Position numbers and translations under genes: made by a program. From NCBI RefSeq assembly GCF_022458985.1, contig NC_061789.1:17826357-17890356 (forward strand): a DNA stretch of 64,000 nucleotides, written 5' to 3'. Of this stretch, positions 1 through 10,900 are shown in pieces (positions within the stretch are counted from its first letter, which is position 1; each line of letters starts with the position of its first letter). Source of the DNA: Mugil cephalus (taxonomy: Eukaryota > Chordata > Actinopteri > Mugiliformes > Mugilidae). Below the pieces are notes generated by a model that worked only from the letters and a program-made list of their open reading frames with translations, was not told where the DNA came from and did no database searches.

Positions 1-620
1 TTCTTTGACCACCTGCACGAGCACAGCATCCCGCTGCTCATATTCTCCGCTGGAATAGGAGATATCCTGGAAGAGGTGATTCGCCAAGCCAGGGTCTTCC
101 ACCCCAACGTCAACGTCTTCTCCAACTACATGGACTTTGATGAGTCTGTGAGTTGCCTCAGTGCGAATTACAATCTGTCCATCGCCCTAAGGGACTGAAA
201 TAATAACCTGTGGCGGTCTGTTGGGACAGGGGGTGTTGAGGGCTTTCAAGGGAGAGCTGATTCACATCTACAACAAGAGGGAAGGTGCGCTGCTCAACAC
301 CGGCCACTTCCAGGAGCTGCGGACGCGGCCCAACGTGCTACTGTTGGGGGATTCTCTGGGAGATCTGACCATGGCTGACGGAGTGCAGGACATGGAGAAC
401 ATCCTCAAGATCGGCTATCTCAATGACAAGGTAATTCAAAAGAACGTACTCCTGTGTTTGTCTGCACGATTAGAGATTATACAAGTCAATTTTCCACCCT
501 CGTCTTCAGGTGGAGGAGAGGAAGCAGTCATACTTGGACGCATATGACATCGTGTTGTTGAGGGATGAAACCTTGGAAGTCCCCAACGCCGTTCTCCTCT
601 ATCTCACTGGGAATAAATGA
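1..620 (+). CDS. nt5c3b: Cytosolic 5'-nucleotidase III, 3' end (partial)
   Basis: Dephosphorylates nucleoside monophosphates in the cytosol (family knowledge; the 3B form also acts on 7-methyl-GMP). Three coding exons are seen: 1-147 (cut by the window edge, in frame from base 1), 230-430 and 510-620, stop TGA 618-620. The joined peptide reads [18 protein letters not shown] at the start, then a GELIHIYNK stretch, then the HAD motif [14 protein letters not shown], whose acidic residues hold the catalytic magnesium, and ends LLYLTGNK. It covers about 150 residues, the C-terminal half of a roughly 290-residue protein. Splice phases are all 0. The paralogue choice (3B rather than 3A) rests on context: it is convergent with fkbp10, as NT5C3B is in human. 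The family call is firm; the paralogue call is moderately firm. Confidence 0.88.
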
Positions 621-1361
621 AGTCAGTGTTGTCCACATGCCACTGGACACTCCAGGGCCTTCAGCTGAGAAAGCGCCACCTGGATTCTTATTGACAACCA
701 GCTAAGAATGGTTTAGTGATTACTTTTTTGATTCTACTAAAATCTACACACATGCCTCAGCTGACAGCCTCCCCCACACCACATCACCCCTTTACATTTT
801 TTAATCCGCTGGCCAAACTGCTCCCCGACAACACTGGAGGTTGTGGCTGTAAATTTGCAGTCCAGCTGCTGTGCCGTGTTTACAGTGCCCATGTGGTTAT
901 GGGTATTTTCTGTCTGTTTTCATTTGTCAGAGGTTAAGTCCTGTATGTAACCAATAAGGGAAAACGCACAACATAAATGGACAACAACACTTGACTTAGC
1001 ATTTGATTTGAAAGTGATTTCCAGCCTTTTATATAACACTACTATGAGAGTCACACTTGAGCTTAGGAAATGAATATGCCATCGCAAATAGATCATTACG
1101 AGGCAGAATGACTCACAAGAACTAACTACTACCTCAGAACTGTGACGGTATTACGAAGAGACTTGATAGGATTTCACTTTCAATCATTTTAACTGTATGG
1201 CTAGAAGGAAACACTTTCTACACTGTAACATGTCAGCTTCTAAACACATTTTTCTTTACCATCCTTTGTGGACAGTAGGCCACATTTGTTTTTTTGTTTT
1301 ATTCTTCCTTTTTTTGTACCATCATCTGAACTCATTTCTTCATGTGTTCCAGTTGATTTGA

Positions 1362-1379
1362 AATAAAAATAAAAATAAA
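1362..1379 (+). promoter_or_regulatory. Poly(A) signals of nt5c3b
   Basis: Three consecutive AATAAA hexamers lie about 740 bases past the nt5c3b stop codon. They probably define the 3' end of that transcript, making bases 621-1400 its 3' UTR. No other gene is seen in that stretch. Confidence 0.6.
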
Positions 1380-1438
1380 AAGAAGTGTTTCTGTTGATCA
1401 TGAAAGTCTGTACTAGGCTAGAAGGAAGGAAGGAGAGT

Positions 1439-1457
1439 TTTATTAGAAAAGTTTATT
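1439..1457 (-). promoter_or_regulatory. Poly(A) signals of fkbp10
   Basis: Two TTTATT hexamers on the plus strand (1439-1444 and 1452-1457) are AATAAA on the minus strand, about 200 bases past the fkbp10 stop codon. They face the nt5c3b signals about 60 bp away, so the two convergent transcripts end close together. Confidence 0.55.
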
Positions 1458-1655
1458 TTATGTTTCACAACACACTGTAATACATAATTTAATATTTCAA
1501 CCAAATATACTGTACAACCAGTGGTTTTTAAATCTTTTCTATATCTAGGGGAAGGGTCGGAGGGGAATGTGGACTCCATGGCAACTCATTTGACCTGTGT
1601 ATAGACGGAACGTTCCAGAAATATACATCAGAAGCCCAGACGATAGCACAACTCT

Positions 1656-4600
1656 TTAAAGTTCGTCCCGGCTCACTTGTTCCGGCTCCTCATCCACCTT
1701 CAGTTTCAGTTCATCCTCTACAATCTTCATGTCTTTATTCCGGTCCTGGTTATTAAACATGTCCTTAATGATGCTGTCAGCATCGACCCCTGGCCTAAGT
1801 CGACCTTTGCCCTCTTTAACTTGGAGCCTGATGAAGTTTGAAAACTGGAGGAAATAGATGTTATGAGTCATTCTTTCTGCTCGCAATCATATATTTTTTT
1901 AAATGTAAATGAAGCAACAGCATTAGTTGACCTAGCTTTGTCAGCTTACCTCCTCCAGAGGGACCTCTTTGTCCCCATTAAGGTCCATAGCAGGAAATAG
2001 GGGATCGGGGCCGTCTCCAAGCCACACAAACATGTAGCCTTCAGGCACACCCTTCTGCAGCTTCACCAACTCCAGTTCGAAGAAGAGCACTGCACTCCCT
2101 GGAACTCCTCCAGCTGCAGACGTCCGCACAGAGATGGAAAGACGTCATTTTAAAGCAGGATGAGATATAAAAAAGACGCTTTATCTGATAGTTTTCAGGA
2201 ACTGACCTCCGTTTTCGCCGTGCCCCATGTGGGGAGGAACGATGACCTCCCTCCTCTCCCCCACGCACATGCCCTTCAAACCTTCCTCCAGACCCAGGAT
2301 CACGTTATTTGCTCCGAGAGTAGTAACCGAAGGGGAGCTGTAATGGTCCCTGCAAAAAACAGCACATAACCTATTAGCACTTTAAACAGAGAAATGAAAA
2401 CCTTCCACCAAAGATTTTTTAACCCTAAACGTGCTGCCATCAAGGTGCTATAAATGATTCCAGGCCCACTAAAATCTATCAGGGAAGGAGCCAGCAATGA
2501 TTACATGCATGAAGGTGGAGGATGCAGAGTAGCAGAATGAACAGCAGAGGGCGCTCACGAGGAGTACAGCAGGGTGCCGTCCATCAAGGAGCAGTTGTAA
2601 CGATACTCAAGCCAATCATCAGGTTCACTGGTGGCATTGCACCCCTCGGGCTTGTGGGTAACTTTGATCCCAACTGGATCTTTGGGGTTGTGGAAGTCGA
2701 TGACATGAATGTCAAAGACCAGCACCGCTGAGCCAGGGATGAGGCCTCCTACAGAGCAAATTAAAAACAGGTCAGTGTTGCAAACAAAGTTTGTTGAGCG
2801 TTGTTCCATCTAAATGTATTTCCTCACCAACTCCATCCTCTCCATATGCCATGTGAGGAGGAATTGTGATCCTCCTCTTCTCTCCTATACACAGCCCCTG
2901 CAGGGCCTTGTCCATCCCCCGGATCACGTACCCCATACCGATGTAAGTGTTGTAGGTGCTGTTTCTCTGGTAGCTGTCGTTAGAGGAAGTGCGACAGTAA
3001 GAGCCTGCGTCTGCAGGTTTTCTGAAAGCCAAATAAAAAGTGCGGGTTTACCTGGAGTCGAAGGTTTTTCCGTCCTGGAAGGTGCCGTTGTAGTGGTAGC
3101 GGATGTAGTCTCCGGTCACCGTCCTGCGGGTGCAGCCTTCAGGAACCTCCTTCACCTCCACCTTCAGACCGTCTTTAGGGTTAAACACATCCACCATCAG
3201 CACCTCGAACACCAGCGTGGCTTGGGGAGGGACCTGAGTTCCTGTTGGGAGGACAACAACACTTCACACATCATGTCTGTATTTATTTATTTAGCGTTGG
3301 AGAGTGATCACTTTGTAAAACTACTGATTAATCTGCAAAAGCTGATTACTCATCGCCGTCCGTGGTGCCTTTAGTCTTCTCCAACTCATTCTCACTTCCA
3401 CAGCTTTTTTTTTTTATAACAGTTGTAGAAAAAGAAAATACAACTTTGGAGTTTTAACAAGCAGGCAGCCCTGCAATTTGAAGGGATTTGCCGACCGACA
3501 CTCAGCTAGCTTAGCCTCAGAGACTGCACACGGCTCTTTGACCTCAGAATGCAAGCATACCTGAGGCTTGTATTTTCCACGCCAGCGGCCAAGAATCCAT
3601 AAAGTTTCGCTTTGGAATGACCTGTTAGAAAGTACAGGCCGTCATCCGTATCCCTCACCAGTCTGATCTATGTCTGCAGAGACACCAAACTGACCAACTT
3701 TACCATCAGACTTCCAGAAATAAAGCAAACAAGCTCACACCAAAGATGTCAAAGCGATGGAATATTACTCTGCAACACTCTTTATATAATTACACATACA
3801 GTTCCATGCAAGTCCTGACCACTTTACAGTACAGCTCTCCATTTTCAAACTGATTTCAGTCATGTTAGCATACAGAACTTAAAGCACCTTTAAGAATATA
3901 TTTGCTCTAAAATAGTAAAAAGAAGCAGAAGATAACCTAATGTCTCCTTTGCGTTTATCTTATAAATGTTCTGATGCGTTTCCGTGTATACTATAGAAAG
4001 GTCATCCTGCTAAAAACACATGAAAACTGACTGGGTGTGGTTCTATAACAAGAATAAAAACAGGGCAGGCATGGTGAACAATCAGCACCCAACAAAGGCA
4101 AAAAAAATAAAAAAGCGCATGCAGTTTCAGGCTTTTAGTTCTCAGAAGTTGCACATTTGAGCAAAAACATAAATATAACAGTGAGTATTAACCAGTACCA
4201 TATCCTTTCTCTCCGTATGCCAGGAAGGGTGGGACGATAACGACCCGTCTCTCCCCCACACACATTCCCAGGAGACCCTCGTCCATGCCTTTGATGAGGT
4301 GGCCCTGTCCCAAGTAGGTGTCATATGTCTCGTTCCTCGAGTAACTAAACAGTCCGACAAACGACAAACAATGAGCAAAGTTCACAAATTAGACAATCCA
4401 GGCCTACACTTCAGCGGTACAGTCTCCCCTCACCTGGAGTCGAAGGCCTCCCCAGACAGCAGGGAGCCGTTATAGTGGTAGCGGATGAAGTCTGTCGCAG
4501 CAGTGGTGCGGTTGCAGCCCGGGGGTCTGCTGAGCGTCCGGACCTGGACCTTGTCCTCTGTGTTCCATATGTCCAGCAGGAGGACGTCATACACCAGCAC

Positions 4601-5472
4601 GGCGTCGGGAGGGATCACACCACCTGTCAGCGGGGACCAGAGCACAGGCTGGTGGAATAAACCGGCACAGGGGATCGTACGAGCAGGCACACGTGGCGTT
4701 CAACTGCACCTGTCCCTATGCTTCCGTAGGCCAGGTGAGGGGGGACTGTGATCCTCCTGCGCTCGTTGACACACATGCCCTGAAGACCCCGGTCCATCCC
4801 TGTGATGAGCCTGCCCAGGCCCACCTGGCTGATGAAGGCTTTGCCTCGGTCATAGCTGCAGGGGCAGCAATAAAGAATCAATGAAGATCAACTCTAATGT
4901 GAGAAAAATACATTTATAGTTTGCTGGAAAGAGTTGTTGGGGCATGGCAGCAAAAGTGCACCAGCTTAAACAAAGAAATCTGGAGCTTTATAATAAAGAC
5001 AGAGAGTATGAGCTGGATGCTTCTGCAGCCTTTAAGTCAGCCTCCGTGAAAATGTGTTGGAGCGTGAAAATGTGTTACCGTAATAACTGCGTATAGGCGG
5101 CGGTGCGTTTTCTGCACCGTTTTAAACGCCCCAGAGCTGCTATTACATGCAGCTGAGGGACAATGTTATTACACTGTACAACTGTAGCTCGTCCCAGTAA
5201 AGTCGAGACTCGGTTGGCTAAACTGAAGCTAAATTTACAGACGTCATGTGGTGCGTTTCGCTGTTACTTCACCTGGAGTCAAACTTTTTCCCGTCTGCAA
5301 AGAAAGTGCCGTTGAAGTGATAACGGACAAAGTCATCCGTCTGAACTTCTCGAGGACAAACTTTCGGTATGTCGTACCGATCGACAACGATATCTATCAG
5401 CGGCCCGGGTTCGCAGTGCACGTAAACAGCGTGAAGAAAAAGAAAAAGCTTAAAATATCTGAGCAAATCCAT
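1656..5472 (-). CDS. fkbp10: Peptidyl-prolyl isomerase FKBP10 (FKBP65)
   Basis: ER-resident prolyl isomerase and collagen chaperone; in mammals it supports lysyl hydroxylase 2 and telopeptide cross-linking. Ten exons (minus order): 5273-5472, 4710-4855, 4434-4623, 4193-4344, 3052-3241, 2828-2973, 2559-2748, 2207-2349, 1950-2113, 1656-1844; total 1710 nt, 569 residues (human about 582). The start [18 protein letters not shown] is a signal peptide. Four FKBP domains follow, each split over two exons: a first half ending RYHFNG/RYHYNG...FDS (domain 4: [10 protein letters not shown]) and a second half with a CVGERR-like motif and PPH. The tail carries two EF-hand loops (residues coded at 1950-1985 and 1710-1745) and ends in RDEL, an ER retention signal. 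Both EF loops lack the usual glycine at position 6 (see findings). It is divergent from p3h4. A second fish paralogue may exist, so an a/b suffix cannot be assigned. Confidence 0.95.
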
Positions 5473-5885
5473 TTGGAGGCCGGGAATGAACGGTGCGCTC
5501 TACAAGCAGGGTGATGCGTTGAAGAAGTGGACAGCAACAATTTCGAGATGGTTGGCCTGTGAAGTTTGATGTAATAATATAGGCTACTTCCTATTGCTGG
5601 TTTCAAAATAAACGCCTAGCTAATGAGATGGCTACATTTGCATTTTAATGTGATGTATAAAGCTAAATGTTTTATGTGTTGTTTTTCTTAACTATACAAT
5701 CTCTAAAAGTTTTCATAAACCCACTTCAGTAAAATGAATATGATTTCTAAAATATGGTCTAATAAATTTTTACTGAAACCACTCCAGTAAATTAAAGTGG
5801 TACTACAGCAGAGGCACAGGAAAAGATGCAAATGAGCACATTTAAAGTCCTCATGTGGTTAACGACACGTTTCGTTTTACGAAAG

Positions 5886-5886
<1 letters not shown>

Positions 5887-5931
<45 letters not shown>

Positions 5932-5945
5932 TAATAATAATAATT
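5887..5945. repeat. Microsatellite (AAAT)n then (AAT)n
   Basis: About ten AAAT units run directly into about six AAT units. It is a simple repeat upstream of fkbp10 and likely to vary in length between individuals. Confidence 0.95.
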
Positions 5946-7292
5946 AAGGCAGGTATTAAGGCAAAAAAAAAGACCACGAATTAAGACTAGAAAACAATTA
6001 GGCCGTGATATATTAGCTAATTGAAGACGAAATTATAATTGTGAAAACAGCATCTTAAAATATAGTTTTAACAGGTTACAAACTTCTCATAGTAAGGGCT
6101 AAAAAGTCGTCCAGACACAGCTGAAAATTTCTCATTTTCAGGAACCTGGTGCAGTCATTTGCTTAAAAACAAACAAACAAAAGACAAATAAAAAAACGAA
6201 CGACGCAGCTTTAGCGAGACTGAAAAGTAAAAAAAAAAAAAAAACAAAAAAAACAACAACAGTGCACGATCATAGTCCTGTAGCTGCTGTGTTCGTTGTA
6301 CTTTTAATTTGAATAGAAAAACGATCTAGCTTCCGGTTTGCTGCCGCCTCCTTTTGGTTTGCTTTTCGCACCTTTCGGGTCGTGTACTCCAGAGAGCCGT
6401 AGGAGGAGGAGCGGCCCTGGGGCCCCCTCCCACTTTTTAATGGAATTCTGCAAACGTGTAATGCTTCGCCTAGAGGAGGCCTGGCCTGGCCCTGTGATTT
6501 CACTCACGTATGAGATGGGGCCTGAATCCTAAGCCTTTAATTTTGAAGCCGTCATTTGGTGTCACTGTCTGTTGTGGTGGACTCATTATGGGACCAGAGT
6601 TTAAATAGATATTAAACTTGAATTAGAAGTGAACACGTGTCTCTGTCTCAGAGGAAACCTCATATTTGTCCTGTGGGTTCTAATAACCTTCTCGCTCAAT
6701 TACTCAAACAGCCTTTAGGCCTTGTAACGAGGCTGCAGACTCTGGATTTAGATATGCCCAGAAGTGATGTGTCAGCTGTGCAGGTGGGTTTTCAAGCTCT
6801 CCTGTCCATGTCTCAGCTTGTTAGTTTGTTCAAAATGCCAGCAGAAATTAAAACCAGACTAAAAACGACTCTTCAAACGCAGTTGAGGAATTTCTTATAA
6901 TTCCCCGTAGTTGAATAGATTAAATGCGGTCCGTATTATTGTTAAGTGGCTATTTGCTTTTGGGTCTGTCATGAGTTATGGCCCTGGAAAACTCTTAAAA
7001 AACTGAACCCTCTGTCTAAATATTCAAACTCCCACAGTGACGTCTGTGTCAAGTGAGCCAGAATCAACAGCCTTCATACCGGAAGTAAGGAGCTCTGACT
7101 CTACAGTAATTGTCAAGATTTGCGTTTGAGGACTGCAAATAAGGCTTGCCTTTCACATTTGTTCAGTCATATTTGTGCATGAATGAAAAACACTCAATAC
7201 TGCCATAAATATGATTTTCAAAATTTTATGAAACTAATAAAAGTAAGCCGGTCTTTCATTCTATACTATACCCCTTGAGCCTCCTAAACAGT

Positions 7293-7738
7293 TGTGGCTC
7301 CTCTGAGCTTGAGCATGGGTCTTTTGAGGGTGTCCTGTGATGTCTGGCAACAGGATTGTTGTTAACAGGGGGTCCTGTTTTTGGGTCCAGGGGGGTTGAA
7401 GGGAAGACCTAGCTTCACAGACACTTGATCAGTTTGGGATCAAGTGAATTTCGAGGTCAGGTCAACACCTTGTGCCGTTTTTAATGCATTTTTGAGTTGT
7501 TCCTAAACTGTTTGTGTGTCCGTGTCTGGCTGCATCCTGCTGGGGATGTCTGCTGCCATCAAGGAGTGTCATTGCTATGGGGTGGGGGTGTCTGGTCTGG
7601 TGCTGCATGTAACATCCACATGAATGAACGATGGGTCCAAAGAATTTGAGAGGAGTTCCAATTATGATGATTGTGCTGAAAATGATTTCAGGTTTGAAAG
7701 TGTTCGGAACATTCACTATAATATAACGATCTGCAGGA
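7293..7738 (+). repeat. Unclassified interspersed repeat, copy 1
   Basis: This shares diagnostic strings with the copies at 10677-10965 and 28208-28680: a GGGTCTT..GAGGGTGTCCTG block, CAGACACTTGATCAGTTT, a GAGTTGTTCCTAAA block and, near the end, GTGTCATTGCTATGGGGTGG (the reverse complement is seen in copy 3). The left terminus present in copies 2 and 3 is missing here. It lies upstream of p3h4. Confidence 0.7.
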
Positions 7739-7951
7739 TGTTCTTTTTTCCTGGCATGTTAGAATAACAGAGCTATCCAGCTTTTATTGTGAAAGTCTTC
7801 ACCGGGGGATGGTGTTCTCAGCGTGTAGCTCTACAGGTCTTCCAGAGCCTACGTGCAGGCAGACATGAGCAGCCCCTGGTGAAGACAGAGGAAGTGTCCT
7901 GATCCATTCAAAACACACATAGAGGGACTGCTGTCGGAGCCGGTGGAGGTC

Positions 7952-10900
7952 ATGATGTTCCTCGCAAGCCTGTGCCTGGCCTTTCTCCTGCCCGCTGTGG
8001 TGGAGGCTCAGTATGAGAAGTACAGCTTCAGAAGTTTCCCCGAGAAGGACATCATGCCGCTGGAGTCCGCGTACAGCTACGCGCTGGAGCAGTACGGGAC
8101 GCAGAACTGGGACGAGAGCGTCAAGTTCCTGGAGCTGAGCCTGCGACTCCACCGGCTGCTCCGGGACAGCGAGGCTTTCTGCGGCCGCAGCTGCAGCTCC
8201 GTCAGCCGGGACAACGACACCCTGTTCGCGGACAGCAGCCTCCGTGTCGTGCGCCACATCCTGCTGAGGGCTGCGTGCCTCAAAAAGTGCAAGGCGGACT
8301 TCCCAGTGTTTAAGCTCACGTACCCGCGGAGGGATCTGCTGGAAACTTTCGAGAAACGAATACCCTATCGGTACATTCAGTATGCTTACTACCAGGTGAG
8401 ACCAAGATCACCAAACTTTGTTCTCAATCTCGCAAAGATGAGCGTGGGCCTTTAAATCTGAAGTTGCAACTGCTTAAACCGAACCAATCAAGTGAAGACG
8501 ACTCTGAGAGTCACTACAGACGCAGGGAAGTGTCATATACAGGTTCGACATCCCGTTATAAAGTCAGTGGAGTTTGAGCATATGCATAGGGAGCATACAG
8601 TGGCCAACGTCAATGTGGGGAAAACTGTGCGTAACGGACGCAGCCGCTCAACAGAGCGGGGATCCTCGAGTTCGCCTGAGTTCGGGAAACTTCTAGTCAG
8701 ACAGATGAGGAGCAGAGTTTTCCCTGCCGCTTTGGTGCTCCCTCCTGCAGAGCGGGCGGTAGTTGAGCTTGTGCCACGTCTCTTCCAGTGTTCCCCTGAA
8801 AACAATCCCCCTATTATTTTCTGCCAGGCACAGAGATGGAGACGAGTTTTCCCAACGAGGCGTGAACACTGGCTTTGATTGGTTTAGATTTGTGCGTAAA
8901 ATCATGCTAGGCCATGGAATAAAATTGATTATTTGGTGGAGTAAAATGCATGGACACTTTAACTCAGATAATCCTTTAGCAACATATAAGATTTTAATGT
9001 GACACACAGGACTACTATAACTCTTATTTCACTTGTTTACTGTCATTATAGCACCATTAAAGAGTGTACTTTTTGGGGATAGACTTGTATTTATTACATT
9101 ATCATAATACTTTTCCAACATCTATATCTGTTAGTTGAAAATAGAGAGACTGAACCCATTTTCTCCTCTGCTCCAGCTTAACAACCTGGAGAAGGCGGTG
9201 TCAGCGGCTCACACCTTCCTGAAGAAGAACCCTGACGACCCGTCGCTGACCAAGAACATGAACTACTACAAGACGATGTTTGACGTGGAGGAGTACCTCA
9301 TCGACCACGAGGAGCAGCCGTATGAGGTCGGCGTCTCAGACTCGATGCGCAGATAAAAGCCACTCTGTTTGAGCTCTGACCTCTAAAATAAAAAAAAATT
9401 AAAATAAAAAAAACACCTGTCTTTGCAGAGCGTTTTCCTCAAGAGTGTGATGCTCTACAACAGCGGAGACTTCAGCAGCAGTGCCCGGAACATGGAGCAG
9501 GCCATCACGCAGTACTTCGAAGCATACAGCCTCTGCTTAGCAGGCTGTGAGGGCTCATATGAGATCTTAGAGTTTAAAGACTTCTATCCCACCCTGGCTG
9601 GTAAGTTAAAGCAACTCCGGAGCATTTTACTTTAGTATGTTTGAGTATAAAATAATGTTTCCTCCTTCCTGCCTCCCTCAGATCTCTACACCGATGTGCT
9701 GAAGTGCAGAGTGAAATGTGAGGAGTTCCTGACCCCCAGCGTCGGAGGCTTCTTTGTGGAGAAGTTTGTGGCCACCATGTATCACTACCTCCAGTTTTCA
9801 TATTATAAATGTAAGACCGTAGATTGCTTTTCTGTGTTCCGCAGCAGTCAGCGTACGCCCGTGCACTTAACGCGGCTGCTTTGTCCCGTTTCCCAGTGAA
9901 TGACGTGAAAAACGCGGCTCCGTGTGCAGCCAGTTACCTGCTGTTTGACCCCAAAGACCAGGTGATGCTGCAAAACGTGGCCTATTATCGTTTCTACAGG
10001 TCACAGTGGGGCCTCCAGGAACCAGACTTCCAGCCTCGGCCCGTGAGTAAAAAAAAACCTGACCTCCAAATTCACTTGGATTGTTTAGAGGCTGCAGAGA
10101 GTTCACACCAGCTATTCTAAAGCGAAGCAGGAGGATGGCGGCGCAGAGCGGTCACAGTGCGAACATTAACACAATCCCAGGGTGGTAATTAGGCACTCAT
10201 ATAGTCGTGTGAAGGCAGATTTTATTTTTTTTTCTTTACTGCATGGTGTAGATTTGGTAGCAGCTGGCGTCTGCCCGGTTTGAGCTGGGTTATCTCATAA
10301 ACTCCTTCGCCCCAGTTTCAAATGCATCTTGGCACTGCTGTAAACACTTTGTGGTTTCCAAACTGAGAGCGGAAAAAGGCAGTAAACAAAAAATACAAAC
10401 TTGCTTTGTTCTTGTCCCCTGCCCGAGTCAACAACAGAGCTGATGTCCCTTTTATTTTACAGGAGGCCCAGACGTATTTTAACCAGACAACCAAACAGAA
10501 GGAGATGCTGGAGTTTGCACTGAACTACCTACAAATAGACGACGAGGTACGTTTCTGCTCTTGGCTGCAAGAGATGGCGACAAACCCAGCACACAGCTGC
10601 ATGATGATGTCATGAGCTCAGAGGACCAGTGTGTAGCAGTGGTGGGAACTTTCAGCAGAAATGGTAGCGTTCGTAGCGATACACCGATCAGACATAACAT
10701 TATGACCACCTTCCTAGTATTTTTTCTCAGTGGACATGGGTCTTCTGAGGGTGTCCTGTGGTGTCTGGAAAACTGAATGTTGTCAGTCGGGGGCCTTTGG
10801 GTCCTGTGGGTTGAGTGGAGGGGCCTCTGTGGATCATCCCACAGACACTTGATCAGTTTTGGGTCTAGGTGCTGTGTTTCTTTTCATGTTATTCGAGTTG

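Larger units (their letters stand above)
5473..7951. other. Divergent intergenic region fkbp10-p3h4
   Basis: About 2.5 kb separates the start codons of two divergent collagen-processing genes, so both 5' UTRs and promoters must lie here. I see no clear TATA box. The stretch holds a tetra/trinucleotide repeat at 5887-5945, an A-rich run near 6229-6258, a GC-richer island around 6330-6500 and one copy of an unclassified repeat at 7293-7738. The short reading frames (for example 6637-6900) match no family I recognise. Confidence 0.6.

Noticed and set aside
6270-6507. Overlapping minus-strand frames rich in K, R and G near the fkbp10 promoter side
   Set aside because: GC-rich stretch open in two frames at once; no start context or family match.
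6637-6900. 87-codon open frame on the plus strand between fkbp10 and p3h4
   Set aside because: No similarity that I recognise, no splice context and no conserved motif; likely chance or an old repeat.
7943-7951. GTG as an upstream start for p3h4
   Set aside because: An ATG pair follows three codons later and begins a good signal peptide; non-ATG starts are unlikely here.
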